A DNA stretch of 64,000 bases from Nitrososphaerota archaeon (GCA_028867275.1 JAGWGU010000001.1:1-64000); one strand, 5' to 3'. Shown: positions 7,075-14,766, counted from the first letter of the stretch. Numbers and translations are program-made. The notes: a model not told the origin generated them from the letters alone.

Positions 7075-8484
7075 GTGTCACAAAATAATAAGAAATTCGG
7101 CTTGCCAGATCTTGAACAGTTTGTTAGAATAGGCAATAGATCGCTTCTGGTCAAAGGACGTTCTGGAACGGGTAAAGAGACTCTTTGCTTTGAGCTTGTA
7201 GGAAATAATGTAAAAGAGTATAGTGTCGTATTCATCACTCGTAATCAGACTGATAAAATCCTATACAGGAGATTTCCTTGGATTAAGGATTTTGTTTCAT
7301 CTGGTAACATATTTGAGATAGTCATGCAAGATGCTGTAATGAATGAGCCTTCCTATGCTCTATCTGCAATTGTAAACACCATATCTAATTCATCAAAGAA
7401 AGTATCCGATCCTTTCCTTTCATCAGAAGACCAAAAGAAGCCTTTCATAATACTGGATGTTTGGGATTCAGTTTCAAGGGAAATGAATCCAATAGATAGA
7501 ATGAGAGCAGAAAAATTACTTACCTCCTTAGCCGAAAAATATGATGGTTTCATAATCTTCCTTACTGAGCAAACAGATACTGCGTCTTTGGAATATCTTG
7601 TTGATGGAGTCATAGAGACTTCGCAACAATACTATAAGACATACAGAATTAGAGAAATTAGTTTAGAAAAATTAAAAGGAGTTCCTATCATACGGCCTAA
7701 GGTTCCGTTCACACTTCAGAATGGAAGGTTTCTGGCATTTTCTCGTCTTAATCATGAAATACAAAAAAAATCCAAGTATGTTCCCATCAAAAACTTGGAA
7801 AATAGGTTTTCAACGGGAAACGCTAATCTTGATTTAAAACTTTTTGGAGGTTTTAAGAAGGGAGCAGTTATTGGTATAGAAATTGACAGGGAAGTGGATA
7901 GATTCGCTCTTGTCCCTTTCCTATCTCCGTTAACATTGAATTTTATTGCACAAGATAATCCAGTCCTAATTTCTTCCTCTGCCGATCAGGATGTTGATGC
8001 AATTGTAAATTACTTGTCTCCCTATGTAGAACCCGAAAAATTGAAAAACTTGAAAATATTTGGCCATGGTTTTGGTGAGAACTTGGAGTATTTAGTGGAG
8101 AGACAAGAAATGGATTTTGAATCTTCTTACAGCAAGTGGATCAAGACCTATAGCTTGCTAAAGTCCCACAAAAAACCACTATTGATGACAATTGATTACA
8201 GTTTTGCAGAGTTGGCATACCCTTCCCAAGAAAAACTTGTTCTAAAATCCATGATAGAAAATTCAAGGAATGTCAGACACAACAAGGATTTGATGATAAT
8301 TGTTTCAAGACCAGGATTTGAATCTCTTGAGATAATGAAAAGTGTGTGTGATTTACATTTTAGAATTTTTGATCACGAAGGAACCACATTTATGGCTGCT
8401 ATAAAACCACAGATATTTTTGTGTAATGTGCAATCAAGCTTTCAGGAAGGGTATCCGCAATTAATTTTGGAAGATTCTGTCTAG
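7075..8484 (+). CDS. KaiC/GvpD-like double RecA-fold ATPase
   Basis: A 469-residue protein starting at GTG. Residues 1-200 form a RecA/KaiC-like domain with Walker A GRSGTGKETL (about 29-38) and a Walker B strand KPFIILDVWDS. Residues 240-460 begin like a second KaiC unit (RFSTGNANLDLKLFGGF), but the expected P-loop is replaced by GAVIGIEIDREVD, so this half is degenerate. Relatives are KaiC-like signalling ATPases and the gas-vesicle regulator GvpD. Tight linkage to a class III cyclase suggests the two proteins act in one signalling pathway. The output is unknown; no DNA-binding domain was seen. Confidence 0.7.
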   Translation: MSQNNKKFGLPDLEQFVRIGNRSLLVKGRSGTGKETLCFELVGNNVKEYSVVFITRNQTDKILYRRFPWIKDFVSSGNIFEIVMQDAVMNEPSYALSAIVNTISNSSKKVSDPFLSSEDQKKPFIILDVWDSVSREMNPIDRMRAEKLLTSLAEKYDGFIIFLTEQTDTASLEYLVDGVIETSQQYYKTYRIREISLEKLKGVPIIRPKVPFTLQNGRFLAFSRLNHEIQKKSKYVPIKNLENRFSTGNANLDLKLFGGFKKGAVIGIEIDREVDRFALVPFLSPLTLNFIAQDNPVLISSSADQDVDAIVNYLSPYVEPEKLKNLKIFGHGFGENLEYLVERQEMDFESSYSKWIKTYSLLKSHKKPLLMTIDYSFAELAYPSQEKLVLKSMIENSRNVRHNKDLMIIVSRPGFESLEIMKSVCDLHFRIFDHEGTTFMAAIKPQIFLCNVQSSFQEGYPQLILEDSV

Positions 8485-8545
8485 GCAGTTTTTTTGAAAA
8501 TTAGAATATTTGTATAAAAATTCCCAAAACCAGAAAAAATCCGAG

Positions 8546-8586
8546 GGCCCTTGAGGGGTTTTATTCACTTAGTTTAGTTCCCCCCT
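8546..8586. repeat. Dispersed repeat R1, copy 4
   Basis: GGCCCTTGAGGGGTTTTATTCACTTAGTTTAGTTCC matches the right arm of element E1 (594-632) read on the opposite strand, and the arm at 13228-13262. It lies between the 3' ends of the convergent ATPase and ribbon-helix-helix genes. The preceding AAAAAATCCG also precedes copy 3. Confidence 0.7.
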
Positions 8587-8618
8587 TTAAAACACGATAA
8601 ACAAAATACTGTCTATCT

Positions 8619-9146
8619 CTAGTCTTGAAAACTCAATACTATGGAATTTTCTGTCACAGTTGAATTGCAAGATTTTCCAAGTGTTGATTTTATCAATGTC
8701 TCCAAGAATGTCTTGAGAAATAATGAGCCTTTTTTGCCTAAATCATGGTGTATGCTAAAAGTAACCTTGCCTTCAGTTTTGGTTTGATCATGTGTTCCAT
8801 AGCCACAATGATCAAAATACATCTTGATGAATTTAATTACATTGTCTGTGGCAATGCCTTTCCATTTAAACAAGATAAACTCCTTGGGAGCTTTCTCCCC
8901 AATATCTATTGCCAAGTTTAGGAGATTTTTTTCATCAAGGGAGTCAAGTACAATTTTGAAGGCATCCCTGCTTAGAGCTATTGTTCCAAACCTTTCCATA
9001 TATCGCTGCCATTCTACATAGTCACCAAAAATTTGGTTTGCAAGAGTATTTACAGTAATTTTTTTAGCTTGTGCTTCTTCACGTAAGATCTTTTCATATT
9101 CTTTGTCTATTCTAAATGTGAATGTACTTGTTTTTTTGCTACTCAT
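8619..9146 (-). CDS. Ribbon-helix-helix protein, paralogue A
   Basis: A 175-residue protein, taking the ATG at 9146 (MSSKKTSTF) as start. An in-frame extension to 9230 would run over the neighbour's promoter. Residues 5-45 fit a ribbon-helix-helix DNA-binding fold (STFTFRIDKEYEKILREEA, then ITVNTLANQIF). The C-terminal domain of about 110 residues contains FSIHHDLGKKGSLFLKTFLE. Three other proteins here (22307-22864, 59075-59626, 59699-60244) share this architecture and the H-x-hydrophobic/Tyr-G-K-x-x-S signature. It is probably a transcription regulator with a ligand- or partner-binding C-terminus. The gene is divergent from the rhodanese/MBL gene. Confidence 0.7.
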   Translation of the reverse strand: MSSKKTSTFTFRIDKEYEKILREEAQAKKITVNTLANQIFGDYVEWQRYMERFGTIALSRDAFKIVLDSLDEKNLLNLAIDIGEKAPKEFILFKWKGIATDNVIKFIKMYFDHCGYGTHDQTKTEGKVTFSIHHDLGKKGSLFLKTFLETLIKSTLGKSCNSTVTENSIVLSFQD

Positions 9147-9215
9147 GGAAATCAGAACACAGTTGATTACAGTGGAGACACATTCGCTAAATACTTTTTT
9201 GTGCTCTATATCATC

Positions 9216-10637
9216 ATGAATACAAATCAAGAATTAGAAAAATTGGCAGTTACAGCAGAAGATCTTCACGCAGATCTCAAAAGTGAAAAACCCCTCCTAG
9301 TATTTGACCTTAGACTGAAAGAATATTTCACACATGAACACATAGAAGGTTCAGTTCACGCAGTTTGCGATTCACGTGCAAAAGAGACCATAATGCCAAG
9401 AATCCCAAAAGGAGTAAAAATCGTATTAATTGATGAAGATGGAACCATGTCTGCTGAAACAGCAGGTATGATGGTATCATACGGATTGGATGCACATTTT
9501 CTAAGAGGTGGAATCAAAAGCTGGAACAAAAACCTTGTCAGAAAAGACACTCATACAATAATTTCTCCTGAAGAACTATGGTCCAAGATAAAGAAAAAAG
9601 AGGGTGATCTGGTTCTAGTGGATGTAAGACAACCTGATGAATTTTCAGATTTTAAAATTCAAGGCAGCATAAACATCCCACTTTCAGAATTATTCAACAA
9701 AGAATCTCTTAACAAGATACCCAAAGGCAAACAGGTAGTTACTATCTGTCCCCATGGAAATAGATCAATGGTGGCTGCATTTGCCTTGGCAAGAAACGGA
9801 ATAGATGCATTGTCTCTTGCAGGAGGTCTTGCAGGTTGGGGGCAAGTTCTAAACCCACGGATCATAACAAGAGAAAAAGTCACTATTTTACAAGTAGAGA
9901 AAATTGGAAAGGGTTGTCTTTCATATATCGTAGGCTCAAATGGAGAAGCTATAGTAATTGATCCAGTATATCCAGCAGAGAAATATGTAGAGTTTGCAAG
10001 AGACGAAGGATTACATATTGTCAAAGTCATTGATACCCACCAACATGCAGATCATGTTTCTGCAGCACGTGATCTTGCCAAACTTACAAACTCTAAACTT
10101 TACATGAGCAGATACGAGCAATACGATTTTGAAAGCAATAGGATTGGAGATGGAGATATCATCAATGTAAGCAATTCAAAGATAAGAACAATCCATACTC
10201 CTGGGCATACGGGAGGAAGTTTGTCTTATCTCTTGGATGAAAAGTATGTCTTCACTGGGGATGTTCTATTTGTGGAAGGAATAGGAAGACCTGATTTGAG
10301 AAATAAAGCAAAAGAGTTTGCAAATGACCTGTATGAGACACTTCACAACAAACTGCTTACTTTACCAAGTGAGACAATGGTCCTTCCTGCTCATCACGAC
10401 GAGCGAACCCTCTCTAAAAATGGTACCTATTACACTAGTATCAAAGAGGCAAAGAATCTGTCGATATTGGGATTATTGCATGATGCCTTTGTGGAGAAAG
10501 TGGTTGATACGACACTTCCAAAACCGATGAATTACGAAAAAATTATTCAAATAAACAAGTCGTCTCAGCCAGTTCCGACCTCCGATGTTGCAAATTTGGA
10601 GATAGGTCCAAACAGGTGTGCAGTATCTTCTGCCTAA
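9216..10637 (+). CDS. Rhodanese-rhodanese-MBL protein, persulfide dioxygenase-like
   Basis: A 473-residue protein with three domains. The first rhodanese domain (about 10-110) has no cysteine in its active loop (DEDGTMSAETAG), so it is probably inactive. The second (about 115-215) has the catalytic Cys in TICPHGNRSM. Residues 220-430 form a metallo-beta-lactamase domain with DTHQHADHVSAA, HTPGHTGGS, TGDVLFVEGIGRPDL and LPAHHDERT, the ETHE1-like set. It likely handles persulfide or glutathione-like sulfane sulfur, moving or oxidising it. The TauE-type exporter 17 bp downstream would remove the sulfite product. Confidence 0.85.
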   Translation: MNTNQELEKLAVTAEDLHADLKSEKPLLVFDLRLKEYFTHEHIEGSVHAVCDSRAKETIMPRIPKGVKIVLIDEDGTMSAETAGMMVSYGLDAHFLRGGIKSWNKNLVRKDTHTIISPEELWSKIKKKEGDLVLVDVRQPDEFSDFKIQGSINIPLSELFNKESLNKIPKGKQVVTICPHGNRSMVAAFALARNGIDALSLAGGLAGWGQVLNPRIITREKVTILQVEKIGKGCLSYIVGSNGEAIVIDPVYPAEKYVEFARDEGLHIVKVIDTHQHADHVSAARDLAKLTNSKLYMSRYEQYDFESNRIGDGDIINVSNSKIRTIHTPGHTGGSLSYLLDEKYVFTGDVLFVEGIGRPDLRNKAKEFANDLYETLHNKLLTLPSETMVLPAHHDERTLSKNGTYYTSIKEAKNLSILGLLHDAFVEKVVDTTLPKPMNYEKIIQINKSSQPVPTSDVANLEIGPNRCAVSSA

Positions 10638-10654
10638 ATTCTGGCGAAAAGTAA

Positions 10655-11491
10655 ATGGAACCAGTATTATTTTTCTCTCTCAATTTTCTAGACATATCGC
10701 AAATTCCAGCTAGTCTTCATCTTGCACCACTGATGATCTTTCTTTCTCTGGTATCTGGCATTGTAGTAGGATTCAGTCTTGGCTTGATTGGAGGTGGAGG
10801 TTCAATACTTGCTGTTCCACTTCTAGTTTATGTTATTGGTGTTGAACCACATGTTGCACTTGGAACATCAGCACTTTCTGTAGCTACAAATGCTTTGACT
10901 AGTTTAATACACCATAAGAAAGTTGGACATGTGAAAATCAAGGAAGGTTTGATATTTGCACTTCCTGGAGTTGTTGGTGCATTAATTGGGGTCCAAATTG
11001 GTTTACTTACTCCATCAAAACATCTTCTATTCTTGTTTGGTTTATTCATAATAGTCGTGGCAATTATGATGTTGAGAAGAAAACCTATGACTCTATCAAA
11101 TGAAACACATCATAACCACGGAACATCTCTTATACACAAGAATAGACTAATCATCACAGGTTTTGCAGTAGGGGCAACAGCTGGATATTTTGGCATAGGA
11201 GGAGGATTTTTGATTGCCCCTGCATTGATGTACGCTGCAAGTCTAAACATAATAGATGCCATTGGGACTTCCCTATTGCCTGTAAGTGCATTTGGTCTTA
11301 CTACTGCAATAAGATATTCCATTGAAGGACAGATTCAATGGCTTGTTTCAATTCTTTTCATTATTGGTGGCATAGGTGGAGGATTTGTTGGGACCAAATT
11401 ATCGACAAAGATTCATAGAGAGAAACTTGTCAAAATATTCTCAATTCTTTTAATTTTTGTAGCGTTGTTTATTATTGTGAAAACCATATGA
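10655..11491 (+). CDS. TauE/SafE-type sulfite/anion exporter
   Basis: A 278-residue membrane protein with about eight helices. It carries the two family repeats: LGLIGGGGSILAVPLLVYVIG near residue 45 and GYFGIGGGFLIAPALMY near 180, with HVALGTSA and IDAIGTS matching between halves. A His-rich cytoplasmic loop (THHNHGT) links the halves. The family exports sulfite, sulfoacetate or similar anions. It starts 17 bp after the rhodanese/MBL gene and is surely its operon partner, which supports a sulfite substrate. N-terminal residues 1-25 are an extra, mildly hydrophobic stretch. Confidence 0.85.
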   Translation: MEPVLFFSLNFLDISQIPASLHLAPLMIFLSLVSGIVVGFSLGLIGGGGSILAVPLLVYVIGVEPHVALGTSALSVATNALTSLIHHKKVGHVKIKEGLIFALPGVVGALIGVQIGLLTPSKHLLFLFGLFIIVVAIMMLRRKPMTLSNETHHNHGTSLIHKNRLIITGFAVGATAGYFGIGGGFLIAPALMYAASLNIIDAIGTSLLPVSAFGLTTAIRYSIEGQIQWLVSILFIIGGIGGGFVGTKLSTKIHREKLVKIFSILLIFVALFIIVKTI

Positions 11492-11492
11492 T

Positions 11493-11590
11493 GTACCTTT
11501 GATGGGTATTACAATTTTAGTTCAAAACCCACTAATGGTTTGTTCTACAAGACTCACTGGGGGAATTGTTTAGCTAGTTTAGTTCTCTCT
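11493..11590. repeat. R2 copy c followed by R1 copy 5
   Basis: R2 (11493-11530, GTACCTTTGATGGGTATTAC...) begins at the end of the exporter gene. R1 (11551-11590, GACTCACTGGGGGAATTGTT...) follows 20 bp later, ending just before the HNH gene. The order and spacing match the pair at 6014-6109, which suggests that R2 plus R1 is one element. Confidence 0.65.
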
Positions 11591-11618
11591 AAAATCAATT
11601 AATACCTCAGATGTATTA

Positions 11619-12128
11619 TTGGTTTTATTGCCTCCAAAAAATATCAAGACTGCCCGTGATCTCATTTATTGGGAATATGCCAAGCTCATAGCAGGGAGTG
11701 CAGTAGGAGACAGGAAAAATTATGGTTTTGTTATGCATACTTACGAAAAACTAAAGGAGCAGAGAATTCATCCATCTGCAATCCTAAGGGAGAACAAGAA
11801 ACTGGTAGAGGAATCCAACAAGTGTGCATATTGCGGTTCTGAAGGAGATTTACATTGGGAGCACATCATTCCAAAATCAAGAGGTGGAGATGACGCCATA
11901 GACAACATGGTACAGGCATGCCCCAAATGTAATCTGACAAAAAGTGACAAAGATTTGTATGAATGGTACGGAAAAGAAAAACAGTATGACATACCAAGAT
12001 TGCCACTTGGAAAATACCTCAAAATAGTTTATGACGCATTTGAAAAGAAAGGAACTTTAGATTCTGAAGATTCTAAAATAGAATTTTATAAAAACTTGTT
12101 TGAAGATTACGAAGACTGGATTAATTGA
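11619..12128 (+). CDS. HNH endonuclease
   Basis: A 169-residue protein. The core has Cys69 and Cys72 (CAYC), the WEHIIPKSRGG motif with His82 and a following Asn96 (DNMVQ), and Cys101/Cys104 (CPKC): a complete zinc-supported HNH (beta-beta-alpha metal) nuclease site. Residues 1-60 are helical and unassigned. Start is TTG at 11619 or 11628; no in-frame ATG is nearby. HNH proteins of this size occur in mobile elements, restriction and repair. The R1 repeat directly upstream and the accessory setting favour a mobile or defence-related role, but no partner methylase is present. Confidence 0.8.
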   Translation: MVLLPPKNIKTARDLIYWEYAKLIAGSAVGDRKNYGFVMHTYEKLKEQRIHPSAILRENKKLVEESNKCAYCGSEGDLHWEHIIPKSRGGDDAIDNMVQACPKCNLTKSDKDLYEWYGKEKQYDIPRLPLGKYLKIVYDAFEKKGTLDSEDSKIEFYKNLFEDYEDWIN

Positions 12129-12195
12129 TCATCTCATTGTTTCGGTTTTTAGAACTAGCCCACAAAAGACATCATTTGTAACTTGTGGCATAATA

Positions 12196-12591
12196 TCAAG
12201 AAGATATTAGAATTAGATAGACAAGCACTATGACTCCAAATATGGCAAGACCAATACTTGCTACATACATTATAGAATGCCTTGGTAGATATTTGCCTGC
12301 TTCGATATCCTTCTGAGCTTTGAGATAATTTATCAATGCGTAAATTATCAACAAAATTCCAAGGCCAATCATGCTCATACCAAGCATGGTTGATGAGGAC
12401 TGTTCTGGCAAGTTGGGTGGAATTGTCTGATTTTTTGTTATGATGCTAAATTCTCTAAGAAATAGACTGAATCTTGCAACTACAAAACCCAATCCCATGA
12501 GGGCTATGCAAGTACGTATCCATGCAAGAAAGGTACGTTCGTTTGCAAGGTGTTGTGTAGAACGTTCCGGTTTTCTATCTTCAGACAACAT
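12196..12591 (-). CDS. DUF202 membrane protein
   Basis: A 131-residue protein with the DUF202 signature QHLANERTFLAWIRTCIALM, followed by GFVVARF and three membrane helices (about 25-47, 72-92, 108-130). The loop between the first two helices is longer than usual. Proteins of this family (YidH-like) are widespread small membrane proteins without an established function. It is a single gene with no tight operon partner. Confidence 0.85.
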   Translation of the reverse strand: MLSEDRKPERSTQHLANERTFLAWIRTCIALMGLGFVVARFSLFLREFSIITKNQTIPPNLPEQSSSTMLGMSMIGLGILLIIYALINYLKAQKDIEAGKYLPRHSIMYVASIGLAIFGVIVLVYLILISS

Positions 12592-12954
12592 CTGAAGCTA
12601 ATATTTTAGACCTATAAGGTTTGGTTTTTCATTTACAATATTCTTGAAAGCCAACTAGTGTGATACAAACAATGTGAATTTCAAACGTGCTAAGTGGGCC
12701 AAACAATTTTCATTCCATTTCCGATTCATAGATGACGTCAATCTGCCTCTTGCAGGATGAAATTCTCATGATTGCATATTTGGTTAGATTTGTTTCTTCA
12801 ATATGACGTCAGATACTCTTGTTCTAAATATGTGGAGAGAATAATAGGATCTTGTTAAATTTTAGGTCCAATGATTAGTATTAAACAAATTTGACCAAAC
12901 CCACCCCCGGTCTTCTACAAAATCAAGATTAGTTACTATGGATTATAGAATACA
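12592..12954. other. Intergenic stretch with a core-repeat fragment
   Basis: No credible ORF was found. At 12873-12908, ATTAGTATTAAACAAATTTGACCAAACCCACC... matches the middle of the E1/E2 core (ATATTAAACTAATTTAATCAAACCCGCC) with several differences, so it looks like a decayed third copy. The 9-bp palindrome-like ATGACGTCA occurs near 12732 and 12812 in the same stretch. Confidence 0.5.
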
Positions 12955-13098
12955 ATGATGTATTTGACAGATTTTCTAACACAAAAATCCGGTAAAGAAG
13001 GAAATCATTGGATGAAGTATCACATGATAATGGAGCATGTACGAAAATACGAAAAGGAATACGGAGTTAAGATACTACTAGTAGTAGATGACAAATAA
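12955..13098 (+). CDS. Small unknown protein, 47 residues
   Basis: The ORF runs from ATG 12955 (or 12958) to TAA 13098. It is basic and helical (GNHWMKYHMIMEHVRKYEKEYG), ending in a strand-like KILLVVDDK. It sits between two pieces of the repeat element, so it may be cargo of that element or a remnant of a longer gene. I do not recognise it. Confidence 0.4.
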   Translation: MMYLTDFLTQKSGKEGNHWMKYHMIMEHVRKYEKEYGVKILLVVDDK

Positions 13099-13160
13099 TG
13101 ATTAATCCTGGAGGATTTCTTTATTTTCAAGATTATTTTGAAGACCTAATCAAATTCAAG

Positions 13161-13339
13161 ACTCACTGGGGGAATTATTCAATCAGTTCAATTCTCTTCC
13201 ATAATTCCATCAAAAAAGTATTAGACGAGCCCTTGAAGGGGTTTTATTCACTTAGTTCCCTCACAAAACTAAACTGGGCGGTTTGATTAAATTAGTTTAA
13301 TGTCTACTCATAGACCGGCCAGACACGCTACTGTATAGT
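13161..13339. repeat. Composite repeat element E2, core inverted relative to E1
   Basis: Left arm 13161-13200 (GACTCACTGGGGGAATTATT...) and the following CCATAATTCC then AAAAAAGTATTAGACG are the same as in E1, in the same orientation. From 13227 to 13328 the core is the reverse complement of E1 positions 526-633, apart from a 7-bp deletion (TTAGTTT) and a few substitutions. The right flank ACTGTATAGT again matches E1. Both R1 arms therefore point the same way here, whereas in E1 they face each other. Confidence 0.75.
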
Positions 13340-13362
13340 GCATTTTTTGCACTGTTGACTTG

Positions 13363-13533
13363 TTATGCCGAGACTAGGCGTGGTTTTGATTTGATAAAGT
13401 AATCTATTATGCATGCTTCATGGGTATAACCATAATCATTGCAGTGGTTTTGACAAAACCAACAAATGCCTTTGTGATATTCCCGAGGTTTCTTTTCAGG
13501 TGTTTTTTGATTTAAACGAGATTCCGTTCTCAG
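13363..13533 (-). CDS. Zinc-ribbon-like mini-protein, non-standard start
   Basis: An open frame of 56 codons with Cys24, Cys27, Cys31 and Cys41 plus histidines (GICWFCQNHC, then HEAC), a likely zinc site. No ATG, GTG or TTG exists in frame after the preceding stop. The first codon is CTG, which overlaps the TGA of the upstream ORF as CTGA, like a coupled ATGA junction with a mutated start. It could be read by coupled initiation at CTG, or be the frameshifted remainder of the upstream gene. Function unknown. Confidence 0.4.
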   Translation of the reverse strand: MRTESRLNQKTPEKKPREYHKGICWFCQNHCNDYGYTHEACIIDYFIKSKPRLVSA

Positions 13534-13688
13534 TCACCTCCTCCAGTATCGCATCCACACAGCCCAAACTCGTCAATTTTTCTCCCACATATTCCGCATT
13601 CTTCAATAAATTGTACTTCCCATGGTTCTTTTGAATACAGACGAAGGTGTTCATTGATCTCTTTTGGGACAAAGCTTTTGAGGGACAT
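13530..13688 (-). CDS. Small cysteine-motif protein, 52 residues
   Basis: ATG at 13688, 2 bp after the previous ORF's stop. It contains PKEINEHLRLYSKEPWEVQF, then CGIC and LCGCDTGGGD, that is, paired cysteines C31/C34 and C44/C46 typical of a zinc or Fe-S knuckle. Short spacing to its neighbours on both sides supports an operon. The family is not known to me. Its composition (charged, few rare codons) is that of a real protein. Confidence 0.5.
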   Translation of the reverse strand: MSLKSFVPKEINEHLRLYSKEPWEVQFIEECGICGRKIDEFGLCGCDTGGGD

Positions 13689-13690
13689 GT

Positions 13691-13795
13691 CTACTCCCAG
13701 TTATCCAGCAACTTGAGGCAATAGTTGCATACAGGATAACCATTTTCTTCATCAAATTCTGTCTTACATCTTTTACAGGTTTTTGATTTTTTCAA
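13691..13795 (-). CDS. Zinc-ribbon mini-protein, 34 residues
   Basis: Starts at TTG 13795 (or TTG 13810). It has a clean double-knuckle zinc ribbon: Cys7-Lys-Arg-Cys10 and Cys23-Asn-Tyr-Cys26, with DEENGYP between. Such ribbons bind one zinc and often contact RNA or DNA. It is the second of four tandem short ORFs on this strand. Confidence 0.5.
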   Translation of the reverse strand: MKKSKTCKRCKTEFDEENGYPVCNYCLKLLDNWE

Positions 13796-13800
13796 TGTAA

Positions 13801-13917
13801 TTATTTGCAAATCGCATCACTGCCAATCTTGACATGGCATCTGTCAATAATTTCAACAAAATCTACTCTAAATCCTGAGGCATAATTCGGAAAACACTTA
13901 GCCATACCATATGTCAT
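13801..13917 (-). CDS. Small unknown protein, 38 residues, first of a mini-ORF run
   Basis: ATG at 13917, TAA at 13801. The peptide has an amphipathic centre (FRVDFVEIIDRCHVKIG) and three cysteines. TAATAAT at about 13936-13942 could be its TATA box. It precedes the zinc-ribbon ORF by 5 bp. Weak support on its own; its place in the run is the main argument. Confidence 0.35.
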   Translation of the reverse strand: MTYGMAKCFPNYASGFRVDFVEIIDRCHVKIGSDAICK

Positions 13918-14103
13918 ATGCTAATTCCCTGAGTATTATTACGTCATCATTATATTTCAAAGATCTTATTTCCAGAACCAATCATGTTCCACTAGTTCCG
14001 AGATTTGAGATTAGCATAACACCTTAGATTCCATCATGTGTGTTTGTGATGTTATTTTCCCTCATCAGAATAAATTTACTGAATTTGCAAAAACGACAAA
14101 ACT

Positions 14104-14235
14104 ATGTGGCAAACCAAATTCCTTCTTTTTCGAATCCTTACAGTGACTATATTTTCAATTATTTCCTTTATGATGTATTATATTGAGAATCATGGTAAAA
14201 TAGAGACCTACGAACAACTAATCAAGTTCAATTAA
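14104..14235 (+). CDS. Small single-helix membrane protein, 43 residues
   Basis: ATG 14104 to TAA 14235. The first 27 residues form one hydrophobic helix (FRILTVTIFSIISFMMYYI), followed by a short charged tail (ENHGKIETYEQLIKF). It overlaps the end of the CBS-domain gene on the other strand by 18 bp. Possibly a real microprotein; no family recognised. Confidence 0.4.
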   Translation: MWQTKFLLFRILTVTIFSIISFMMYYIENHGKIETYEQLIKFN

Positions 14236-14766
14236 CTTTTTAATCATATTTTTCTGAATTTTGATGTCACGGACTGAATAATTTTTACAAAATCCGATTT
14301 CTGGCATGGATGAGAACATGGCAAGATCTCTAGCAGTAACTAAACCGACAACCTTGTCTGCCTCTACTACTGGAAGATGACGTATATTGTATTTTCTCAT
14401 GATGTATTCTGCTTCTTCAACAGTTTGATGTGGGTTGATACTTATCAATGGTCTTGATGCCAGAAAACTGAGAATTAGATTTCTAAGCGGTATGTTAAGA
14501 CCAACAACCGAACATACAATATCCCTCTCGGTGATCATGCCAAAGAGTTTGCCATATGCTGTTATTATGACGCATTCCACTCCTTTTTTTATCATAAGCA
14601 TAGCCGCATCATACGCAGTTTTGGCATGATCTAGACTCACTACATCTCTTTTCATGATGCATTCTACTGGCATAGTGTCTTGTCCATATGGATCTTCAAG
14701 CATGCTATCTTTCATGAAATCATCTGATATTTCCAGTATGATCTTTGGACTTTCTTGCATCATCAT
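14218..14766 (-). CDS. Two-CBS-domain protein
   Basis: A 182-residue protein with two CBS motifs: VECIMKRDVVSLDHAKTA to GMITERDIV (about 33-92) and LISINPHQTVEEA to VGLVTARDLA (about 103-160). The pair should form one Bateman module that binds an adenine nucleotide. There is no attached enzyme or channel domain, so it probably acts as a free-standing regulator. N-terminal residues 1-30 are acidic. Compare the four-CBS protein at 56473-57333. No operon partner is evident. Confidence 0.85.
   Translation of the reverse strand: MMMQESPKIILEISDDFMKDSMLEDPYGQDTMPVECIMKRDVVSLDHAKTAYDAAMLMIKKGVECVIITAYGKLFGMITERDIVCSVVGLNIPLRNLILSFLASRPLISINPHQTVEEAEYIMRKYNIRHLPVVEADKVVGLVTARDLAMFSSMPEIGFCKNYSVRDIKIQKNMIKKLIELD

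Noticed and set aside
459-13339. CRISPR array as an explanation of the dispersed repeats
   Set aside because: Copies are kilobases apart, in mixed orientation, with no regular spacers and no cas genes.
13413-13634. 73-codon plus-strand frame in the mini-ORF region
   Set aside because: The minus-strand frames there have ordered CxxC pairs and operon-like junctions, while this frame has none and no promoter.
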